Shown: positions 1-4,935 of the stretch, piece after piece
Layout: each line of letters begins with the position of its first letter
Numbering within the stretch: the stretch's first letter is position 1
Assembly: GCA_004562175.1 (NCBI GenBank)
Contig: SFRS01000066.1
Location: 1 to 5,551, forward strand
Reading direction: 5' to 3'
Source: a bacterium
GTDB taxonomy: Bacteria; Bacillota; Negativicutes; Acidaminococcales; Acidaminococcaceae
Length of the DNA stretch: 5,551 bases
The notes under the pieces: model-generated
Database searches by the model: none
Seen by the model: only the letters and a program-made list of their open reading frames with translations
What the model was told of the DNA's origin: nothing
Program-made: the position numbers and the translations under genes

Positions 1-1
1 C

Positions 2-349
2 TTCTCCACCGCTATCAATGTGCGCATCACTACCGCCAAGGGCACCCACAAAATCGAAGGCACTCTCTTCGATGGCAAGACCCCGAAAATCGTGCAAATT
101 GACCAATATTATATCGACTTCAAGCCCGAGGGCTATTTGCTCCTCGCCCCCCACATCAACCGTCCCAATATGATCGGCCAAATGGCCACCATTTTGGGCA
201 AGGCTGGCATCAATATTAACAGCATGCAGGTGGGCAGCACTCCCAAATCCGACACCAACATTATGGCCATCGCTGTGGGCGACGACATTCCCAACGACAT
301 TATGCTGCAGCTGCGCTGTGGATGGCATTCTGGACGTAAAACTGATTAA
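2..349 (+). CDS. serA: D-3-phosphoglycerate dehydrogenase, C-terminal end (partial, apparent frameshift)
   Basis: This is the 3' end of a gene that begins outside the window; 115 codons are visible, frame starting at base 2. The enzyme oxidises 3-phosphoglycerate to 3-phosphohydroxypyruvate with NAD+, the first step of serine synthesis in the cytosol. The first ~40 visible residues, with GTLFDGKTPKIVQIDQY, match the end of the intervening (ASB) domain of long-form SerA. From about residue 50 an ACT domain follows (HINRPNMIGQMATILGKAG, then ININSMQVG), the usual serine-binding regulatory module; the family's RPG is RPN here. After LQLR (codon 314-316) the frame turns into CGWHSGRKTD and stops at 347-349. 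The other frame, from 315, reads AVDGILDVKLINCEG and stops at 360-362, which is the expected ACT end. CTGCGCTGTG therefore appears to have lost GC from CTGCGCGCTGTG. The lesion is either a real mutation or an assembly error. The NAD-binding and catalytic domains are not visible, but the family call is firm. Confidence 0.88.
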   Translation, partial: FSTAINVRITTAKGTHKIEGTLFDGKTPKIVQIDQYYIDFKPEGYLLLAPHINRPNMIGQMATILGKAGININSMQVGSTPKSDTNIMAIAVGDDIPNDIMLQLRCGWHSGRKTD

Positions 350-353
350 TTGC

Positions 354-358
354 GAAGG
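354..358 (+). promoter_or_regulatory. Shine-Dalgarno GAAGG for the short leader frame
   Basis: GAAGG lies inside the last codons of the restored serA frame (E-G-stop) and sits 8 bases before the ATG at 367. It is a better-placed ribosome binding site than anything directly ahead of the phosphatase ATG at 426. This is why the short frame at 367-429 may be translated. The assignment is inferred from spacing only. Confidence 0.35.
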
Positions 359-366
359 CTAAAAAT

Positions 367-429
367 ATGAAAGAAAGGCAGCAGCGGTCGCTCGTTTTGA
401 AGGTGGCCGCTGTTGAAAAGACACAATGA
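367..429 (+). CDS. Possible 20-residue leader/coupling peptide
   Basis: An ATG-initiated frame of 20 codons (starting MKERQQRSL, ending AAVEKTQ) begins 4 bases after the restored serA stop. Its TGA at 427-429 overlaps the ATG of the phosphatase gene in an ATGA junction, the classic layout for translational coupling. GAAGG stands 8 bases ahead of its ATG, while the phosphatase itself has only a weak GAAAAG upstream. The peptide is basic and polar and resembles no family I recognise. The frame could be open by chance at this length, and the hairpin at 379-415 lies entirely inside it, so the constraint may be on RNA structure rather than on the peptide. Confidence 0.3.
   Translation: MKERQQRSLVLKVAAVEKTQ
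379..415 (+). promoter_or_regulatory. Intercistronic 13-bp hairpin between serA and the phosphatase gene
   Basis: Bases 379-391 pair continuously with 403-415 (13 pairs, four of them G-U in RNA), leaving an 11-base loop TCGTTTTGAAG. No T-run follows (GAAAAGACACA), so it is not a standard terminator in this direction. The 3' arm ends 10 bases before the phosphatase ATG at 426, where a ribosome binding site would sit. The hairpin could modulate translation of the second gene, mark an RNA processing site or protect a 3' end. The structure is read directly from the sequence; the role is inference. Confidence 0.5.
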
Positions 430-1067
430 CGAGAATTATTTTAGTTCGCCATGGAGAAACAACCTGGAATATCGAAGGCCGCTACCAGGGGCAGGAGGAC
501 ACTCCCTTGAGCGAGCGTGGTCTCAAGCAGGGCCATCTTTTGGCCGAAGGTCTGCGTAATATTCCCATCGACTTGGCCATCTCCAGCCCCTTAAAGCGCT
601 CCTACCAAACCTGCAAATTCTGCGCTGATTTGCACAATATCCCTGTTGCTACGGACGAGCGCCTTTTAGAGATCAATCACGGCAGCTGGGAGGGCGTGTT
701 GGCCGGGGATATTCAAAAGCAGTATCCTGTGGAATTTGCTCAATGGCATAGCGAGCCCGAAAAGGTTGTTATGCCCGGAGGAGGCGAAAGCCTTGAGGAC
801 GTGCGCAAGCGCGTGCGTGCAGCCTTCGATGAATATGTAGCAAAATATCCGGACAAAACTATTTTAGTGGCTGCTCACGATGCGGTGAACAAGGCTATTA
901 TTTGCGACCTTCTGGGCCTTGGCATGGAGCATTTTTGGCAAATCAAGCAGGACAATACCTGCATCAATGTGTTGGAATGCAACGACGGCGTATGGCGCAC
1001 CGTCCTGCTCAACTCCACCAATCACATGGGCTTCCTCTTCAGCGGCATCGAGCAAGCCGGACTATAA
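426..1067 (+). CDS. Histidine phosphatase, probable cofactor-independent phosphoserine phosphatase
   Basis: A 213-residue cytosolic member of the histidine phosphatase (phosphoglycerate mutase-like) superfamily. Catalytic residues are in place: R8-H9 in LVRHGET (H9 takes the phosphate), R58 in SSPLKRSYQT, E82 as likely acid/base in LLEINHGSWEG, and H151 in VAAHDAVNKA. Recalled from memory, the metal-independent phosphoserine phosphatase PspA of Hydrogenobacter thermophilus lines up nearly without gaps: GRYQG, DLSERG/PLSERG, IDHG/INHG with H at position 85, the EEPHKV/SEPEKV stretch, GGGES, and a C-terminal NxxCHLG-like motif (here NSTNHMG at 196-202). H85 and the C-terminal region are the parts linked to phosphoserine recognition in that enzyme. 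Its place directly after serA supports L-phosphoserine to L-serine, the last step of serine synthesis. The ATG at 426 is the only in-frame start after a stop at 414-416. Alternatives are a phosphoglycerate mutase or an alpha-ribazole phosphatase. Confidence 0.9.
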   Translation: MTRIILVRHGETTWNIEGRYQGQEDTPLSERGLKQGHLLAEGLRNIPIDLAISSPLKRSYQTCKFCADLHNIPVATDERLLEINHGSWEGVLAGDIQKQYPVEFAQWHSEPEKVVMPGGGESLEDVRKRVRAAFDEYVAKYPDKTILVAAHDAVNKAIICDLLGLGMEHFWQIKQDNTCINVLECNDGVWRTVLLNSTNHMGFLFSGIEQAGL

Positions 1068-1084
1068 AAATTGCATAAAAAATT

Positions 1085-1121
1085 AACTGCGAGAAGTTAC
1101 AATACCTCTCGCAGTTTTTTT
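1085..1121 (+). terminator. Rho-independent terminator of the serA-phosphatase unit
   Basis: AACTGCGAGA (1085-1094) pairs perfectly with TCTCGCAGTT (1107-1116) around a 12-base loop, and seven T follow from 1115 to 1121. It begins 18 bases after the phosphatase stop codon and points rightward. An A-rich stretch precedes the stem, so weak action on leftward transcripts is also possible. Confidence 0.9.
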
Positions 1122-1133
1122 ATGCTATTTACT

Positions 1134-1139
1134 TATAAT
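1134..1139 (+). promoter_or_regulatory. Candidate -10 box TATAAT ahead of the first long hairpin
   Basis: TATAAT is a perfect -10 match, and a start about 7 bases later would fall near 1146, at the base of the inverted repeat that begins at 1143. The -35 position (around 1111-1116, GCAGTT) is poor and overlaps the terminator stem, so this is only a candidate promoter for a non-coding transcript. Confidence 0.22.
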
Positions 1140-1142
1140 AAA

Positions 1143-1336
1143 GAAATTCGTAATAAGGAAGCATCATGCTCGCGGTGATTTTCTTAACGCAAATTTCGTG
1201 GGGTCCAATTGGCCTCTGCGGGGTACTATTTGTCTCGCAGAACAATCTACGTTTTCGAACCCTTGAGGCCATTGTACCAAGCCACTCATTTGCTAAAAAT
1301 CACAGCTCACCTGCTGCTTCCTTATTACTCAATTTC
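1143..1336. repeat. Long imperfect inverted repeat, unit 1 (about 194 bp)
   Basis: The two halves are reverse complements over nearly their whole length. Paired blocks, outside to inside, are: 1143-1148 with 1331-1336 (GAAATT); 1150-1163 with 1315-1328 (14 bp perfect, GTAATAAGGAAGCA); 1165-1166 with 1312-1313; 1168 with 1310; 1172-1173 with 1305-1306; 1175-1182 with 1296-1303 (GTGATTTT); 1189-1194 with 1288-1293 (GCAAAT); 1198-1201 with 1282-1285; 1206-1209 with 1271-1274; 1211-1216 with 1265-1270 (GGCCTC); 1221-1224 with 1259-1262. That is about 57 pairs by hand count, with small internal loops and an apical loop near 1225-1258. No clear target-site duplication is seen at the ends. It could be a structured RNA gene or a MITE-like element. 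No known RNA family was recognised. Confidence 0.75.
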
Positions 1337-1359
1337 ATGCATCACGTATAACTACGCAA

Positions 1360-1576
1360 GCGAAAAGCGTATACCTGGGAAGTGGCGGAGGCAAGAATGC
1401 GACTACGATAGCATTGCGATGAATAATCGAAGTGCAATTGCAACGGACAGGCTCGCATGTTCGCGAAGCGCCTCGTCACGTTATAGGAGGTTTTTCTCTT
1501 GACGGATTAAGCGCTCTATGTGAACATTGCATCAAGCATTCGCAGACCGGAGCACTTCACAGGTATACCTTTGAGC
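1360..1576. repeat. Long imperfect inverted repeat, unit 2 (about 217 bp)
   Basis: A second, less tightly paired palindrome starts 23 bases after the first. Matching blocks are: 1360-1361 with 1575-1576; 1364-1367 with 1569-1572; 1369-1377 with 1560-1568 (GTATACCTG, 9 bp); 1379-1384 with 1553-1558 (GAAGTG); 1395-1400 with 1536-1541 (GAATGC); 1407-1409 with 1531-1533; 1411-1413 with 1528-1530; 1415-1416 with 1525-1526. That is about 35 pairs by hand count. CGTCA (1474-1478) and TGACG (1500-1504) can close an apical stem around a loop containing GGAGGTTTTT. The repeat ends ten bases before the stop codon of the MATE gene, so it would lie in the 3' untranslated RNA of that operon. No protein frame is conserved across the arms. 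Confidence 0.6.
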
Positions 1577-1585
1577 GACAGTGTA

Positions 1586-2932
1586 TTATTTGAGCTTTTT
1601 CTGCAACCATATCAAACGTAAGGACAGCAATGTCGCGCTGCTTATAACACCGATATCGAGACTCTGCCAGTACGCGAAGGCACCATTGCCTACTTTGTAG
1701 TCGAGAAATAGGCCCAAGGGCAAACAAATTCCCCAGTATGCCAACATGCTCGCCCAAAAGGTCGCATCCACATCCTTGTAGCCGCGCAAAATGCCCTGAA
1801 TCGGCGCCGCTATCGCGTCGCCTGCCTGCCACCCGATGGCATAAAGCAGGAACACCTTTACTAAGGCTATAACCTCCACATTATTCGTGTAGATAAAAGC
1901 GATTTGCTCTCGCAAAAAATACTCCGCCAGCATATAAAAGCCTGCAATGCCAAGACTGGTCTGCAAGCCAATGGTCACATAATCACGCGCCCCTTGGTAA
2001 TTTTTCGCACCATACTCCACACCCACCACAATGGTCAAGGCCAAGGAAAAGCTCAGGGGTAGCATATAAATCAGCGATGAAAAATTCAAGGCCGCTTGGT
2101 GAGCAGCGATAGTCTCCGTGCCGAATTTCGCTATAAAGAGCGCCACCACACCAAAAATACTGGTCTCCATAAAAATGGAAATGCCCATGGGCACGCCAAT
2201 GCGCAAATACTCCTTCAGCCAGCTATAGGTCGGCCTAATAAAGCCAAAAATGCCATAGCTTCTAAAGGGTTCCAAGCTGCTAATGACCCAAGCAAAAATC
2301 GCCAAAAGCAGCCAAAAGGTAAGTCCGGAAGCCACGCCCGCGCCAATGCCGCCGAGTCGGGGCAGACCCAGCTTGCCAAAAATCAACACATAATTGAGAC
2401 AAGCATTGATGGGCAGGGCCAAAAGATAAATGCGCATGGTCAAATGAGTATAGCCCAAGGTGTCCACCAAGCTACGCAAGGGTGTAATCATAAAAAAGGG
2501 AATGACGCCCAGCCCTAAGCCTGCCAAATACCACAGCGCCACATGATAGACCTCCGGCGCTAAGCCCATGCCTTGCAAAAAATGGGGTAAAAAGGTAGTC
2601 CCACAAGCTAGCACAAGTACGGCAAAGCCCAAGGCCAAGCACAGCCCATGGCGCACAACCACTGTAATTTTTTCTTTTTCCCCAGCGCCTAAGAGATTGG
2701 CCACCAAGGGCATGGCTGCCATCAAAATGCCGCTGATGCCTGTTTGAATAGGCATCCAAATATTGCCACCGATGGCCGCGCCTGCCAAATCCACATCCCC
2801 TGCCTGTCCTGACATGCTGGCATCAAAAAAATTCATGCCCATAATGGCGATTTGGGTGCAGATGATGGGCAGCATGACGCTAAGCAAGCGGCGCAGCTTG
2901 TCCCGATAATTTCTATCTAAAGCTTTAATCAT
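1586..2932 (-). CDS. MATE family multidrug exporter, NorM type
   Basis: A 448-residue integral membrane protein, normal length for a 12-helix MATE transporter that expels cationic drugs or toxic metabolites in exchange for Na+ or H+. The internal two-fold repeat is visible: residues 10-215 and 240-445 each give a bundle of hydrophobic segments. Residues that match the cation site described for Vibrio cholerae NorM (D36, E255, D371) occur one position later: D37 in MNFFDASMSG, E256 in ISIFMETSIFG, D372 in WQAGDAIAAP. Family signatures include AAHQAALNF at 276-284 and PIQGILRGYKDVDATFWA at 377-394, then YWGICLPLG. The start at 2932 is backed by AGGGAG (2938-2943) five bases upstream. It begins 19 bases after the ABC-F gene stop, so the two are probably one transcript. 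No clear terminator follows; the transcript would run into the inverted repeats at 1360-1576. The substrate cannot be read from sequence. Confidence 0.93.
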   Translation of the reverse strand: MIKALDRNYRDKLRRLLSVMLPIICTQIAIMGMNFFDASMSGQAGDVDLAGAAIGGNIWMPIQTGISGILMAAMPLVANLLGAGEKEKITVVVRHGLCLALGFAVLVLACGTTFLPHFLQGMGLAPEVYHVALWYLAGLGLGVIPFFMITPLRSLVDTLGYTHLTMRIYLLALPINACLNYVLIFGKLGLPRLGGIGAGVASGLTFWLLLAIFAWVISSLEPFRSYGIFGFIRPTYSWLKEYLRIGVPMGISIFMETSIFGVVALFIAKFGTETIAAHQAALNFSSLIYMLPLSFSLALTIVVGVEYGAKNYQGARDYVTIGLQTSLGIAGFYMLAEYFLREQIAFIYTNNVEVIALVKVFLLYAIGWQAGDAIAAPIQGILRGYKDVDATFWASMLAYWGICLPLGLFLDYKVGNGAFAYWQSLDIGVISSATLLSLRLIWLQKKLK

Positions 2933-2951
2933 TGTTACTCCCTAATTGATT

Positions 2952-4874
2952 TTAATTCTCGAACTCTGACAGATACAGCCAGCGCTCCTCCATTTCCTCC
3001 AGCTTCCTTTGCACTTCCTGCTGCCGCGCGGTCAGCTCGGCCAGCTTGCCGTAATTGCTGCCACAGCTATTCATTTCCACAGCCAGCATCTTTAGCTCCG
3101 CCTCGCTGCGCGCCATCTCCTGCTCCAGCTTTTGCAGCTCCAAGCGCTCGGCGTAGGTGAGCTTAGTTTTAGCAGGTGCCGCTTGCCCTGCTTTTTCAGA
3201 AGCTATTGTCTGTGCAGGAGTAGCCACAGCTGCTTTGCCAGCAGATTTCGTCTTCTCGCTCTGCTCATTAGCCTGCTTGGCCTGCAACGCTTCTTCGTAA
3301 TCGCTGTAGCCACCAATATATGGCTGCACGTGGCCATTGGCCTCAATAGCAAACAGCTTGTGGGCAAAACGATCCAAGAAATAGCGGTCATGGGAAACAG
3401 CGATGACGGCCCCGGCAAAGCCATCTAGATAATCCTCCAACACGGACAAGGTCGGAATATCCAAATCATTGGTGGGCTCGTCCAAGAGCAATACGTTAGG
3501 TGCCGTCATCAGCACGCGCAGCAAATACAACCGGCGCTGCTCGCCACCGCTGAGCTTATTCACAGGTACCCATTGCAGCTCCGGCGGGAAGAGGAAGCGC
3601 TCTAGCATTTGTGCTGCGCTGATGCGCTGACCATCCGCAGTCTCAATATAATTATTGGCCTCTTTGATATATTCCAGCACCCGCATATTGCTATCACTGA
3701 ACTCGCTGTGCTGGGCAAAATAGCCAATTTTTACAGTCTGGCCCACGGTCATGCTGCCGCCCGTGGGCGCACAGCGACCGGCAATAATATCCATCAGGGT
3801 GGACTTGCCAGCACCATTGGGGCCCACAATGCCCACTCGATCATTGCGCAGCAAAATATAGCTGAAATCCTTGAGGTAATCAATGCCATCATATTTCATA
3901 GAAATGTGGTCCAGCTCAATAATGGTCTTGCCCAAGCGACTGCTCACAGAGGACATTTCCAAATTGGCCTCGGTCTTCACATTCTTCACCTCGGCCTCGA
4001 TTTGGGCAAAGCGCTCCACGCGATCCTTTTTCTTGGTGCGACGCGCCTCGGCGCCGCGGCTAATCCAAGCTAGCTCGCGACGATAAATATTGCGCAGCTT
4101 TTGGGCGGCGCTGGCCTCCGCGATGCGACGTTCCTCTCGCTTTTGCAGAAACAAGCTGTAATTGCCCACGTAAACATAACCCTTGCCTCCATCGATTTCC
4201 AGCGTGCGATTGACAACTCTATCGAAGAAATAGCGGTCATGGGTCACCATGAGCAGCGCGCCCTTGCGCTTCATCAGCTGCTGCTCCAGCCACGCTACAG
4301 TGGCATTATCCATGTGGTTGGTGGGCTCGTCCAAAATCAAAAGGTCGCTGGGGCGCACCAGCACACCGGCCAAGGCCACGCGCTTGCGCTGGCCGCCACT
4401 GAGCTCGCCCATCTTCTGCTGCAAACGGGTAATCCCCAGCTGCGTCAGCACTGCCTTAGCCTCGCTTTCCAGCTGCCAAGCGAACTTTTCGTCCATTTGC
4501 TGCTGCAGCTCCAGCAAGCGCTTTTGGGCCTGAGTATCCTCCGGACGCTCGGCAGCATTCTCCACCGCCACTTCATACTCGCGCAGCAGCACCATCAGCG
4601 GCGAATCGCCCCGGAAAATTTGCTCAAGCACCGTCGCCTCCGCATCAAAGGGAGGGTCCTGAGGCAAATACTCCATAACAATATTTCCCGGAATGGTCAG
4701 CTTGCCCTTCTCCCCTGCATCGCGTGTGGCAATCATCCGCAGCAGGGTACTCTTACCAGTGCCATTGACACCGATAATACCATACTTGTCCCCCTCCTCC
4801 ACATTGAAGGTCACATCTGCAAACAGCGTCCGCGCGCCATAGCTATATGCTAAATTCTCCGCACTTAAAATCAT
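2952..4874 (-). CDS. ABC-F ATPase, Uup-like
   Basis: A soluble 640-residue protein with two ABC ATPase domains and no membrane helices. Domain 1 has Walker A GVNGTGKST (35-43), signature LSGGQ (158-162), Walker B LLILDE with catalytic E183, and the switch H212. Domain 2 has GPNGAGKST (351-359), LSGGE (441-445), LLLDE with E466, and H495. Both ATP sites look functional. The linker at about 242-315 is charged and helical, with WISRGAEARRTKKKDR, a stretch typical of Uup. An Ala/Lys/Gln-rich spacer (about 531-570) leads to a C-terminal coiled coil (572-640) ending ERWLYLSEFEN, again the Uup pattern. ABC-F proteins bind the ribosomal E site and influence stalled translation; Uup has also been tied to transposon excision and DNA intermediates. 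GAGGAG (4883-4888) stands 8 bases before the ATG. It heads an operon with the MATE gene. A resistance-type ABC-F is less likely because those usually lack this C-terminal domain, but it is not excluded. Confidence 0.92.
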   Translation of the reverse strand: MILSAENLAYSYGARTLFADVTFNVEEGDKYGIIGVNGTGKSTLLRMIATRDAGEKGKLTIPGNIVMEYLPQDPPFDAEATVLEQIFRGDSPLMVLLREYEVAVENAAERPEDTQAQKRLLELQQQMDEKFAWQLESEAKAVLTQLGITRLQQKMGELSGGQRKRVALAGVLVRPSDLLILDEPTNHMDNATVAWLEQQLMKRKGALLMVTHDRYFFDRVVNRTLEIDGGKGYVYVGNYSLFLQKREERRIAEASAAQKLRNIYRRELAWISRGAEARRTKKKDRVERFAQIEAEVKNVKTEANLEMSSVSSRLGKTIIELDHISMKYDGIDYLKDFSYILLRNDRVGIVGPNGAGKSTLMDIIAGRCAPTGGSMTVGQTVKIGYFAQHSEFSDSNMRVLEYIKEANNYIETADGQRISAAQMLERFLFPPELQWVPVNKLSGGEQRRLYLLRVLMTAPNVLLLDEPTNDLDIPTLSVLEDYLDGFAGAVIAVSHDRYFLDRFAHKLFAIEANGHVQPYIGGYSDYEEALQAKQANEQSEKTKSAGKAAVATPAQTIASEKAGQAAPAKTKLTYAERLELQKLEQEMARSEAELKMLAVEMNSCGSNYGKLAELTARQQEVQRKLEEMEERWLYLSEFEN

Positions 4875-4892
4875 TCTTTTCGCTCCTCGAAT

Positions 4893-4920
4893 GTATAAAA
4901 TAGAGCCCGCAAATGCGGGC
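4893..4920 (-). terminator. Terminator-like hairpin after the substrate-binding protein gene
   Basis: On the minus strand GCCCGC and GCGGGC (4905-4910 and 4915-4920) form a 6-bp GC stem with a 4-base loop, followed by a T-rich tail TCTATTTTAT. It lies 15 bases after the stop of the substrate-binding protein gene and just before the ribosome binding site of the ABC-F gene. The T-run is interrupted, so termination may be partial and some readthrough into the ABC-F/MATE pair is possible. No good -35/-10 pair for the ABC-F gene was found in the 61-base gap. Confidence 0.6.
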
Positions 4921-4935
4921 CCATAATCAGCAATA

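Noticed and set aside
1251..1262. TTCGAAC stretch resembling a tRNA T-arm
   Set aside because: The flanking bases do not form a T-stem on either strand, and no anticodon or acceptor arm can be built around it.
1143..1336. 6S RNA as an explanation for the first long hairpin
   Set aside because: Length and rod shape would fit, but I see no large open central bubble: pairing continues through the middle, and I recognise no conserved 6S sequence. Left as an unproven alternative.
1166..1351. 61-codon plus-strand frame with an AAGGAAG ribosome-binding-like sequence upstream
   Set aside because: It lies inside the palindrome of unit 1; the ribosome-site-like bases are part of the 14-bp repeat and recur inverted at 1315-1328. 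The protein resembles no family.
1209..1502. 97-codon plus-strand frame across both inverted repeats
   Set aside because: No ribosome binding site at its start, odd composition and no family resemblance; it crosses from one hairpin to the other and is better explained as chance openness.
1369..1568. Direct target-site duplications proving transposition
   Set aside because: I compared the bases flanking both palindromes and found no convincing matching duplication, so mobility is not claimed.
1122..1585. CRISPR array or integron attC array
   Set aside because: There are no regularly spaced direct repeats, no cas or integrase gene, and no RYYYAAC/GTTRRRY core pairs at the ends of the palindromes.
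2096..2518. 140-codon plus-strand frame opposite the MATE gene
   Set aside because: Shadow of a confidently identified membrane protein gene; highly polar, His/Gln/Asn-rich translation with no recognisable domain.
3609..4073. 154-codon plus-strand frame opposite the second ATPase domain
   Set aside because: Same reason: shadow of the ABC-F reading frame, without ribosome binding site or family resemblance.
4101..4853. 250-codon plus-strand frame opposite the ABC-F gene
   Set aside because: It is antisense to conserved ATPase motifs; long antisense frames commonly arise from the codon bias of the real gene, and the product (Leu/His/Gln-rich) is not protein-like.
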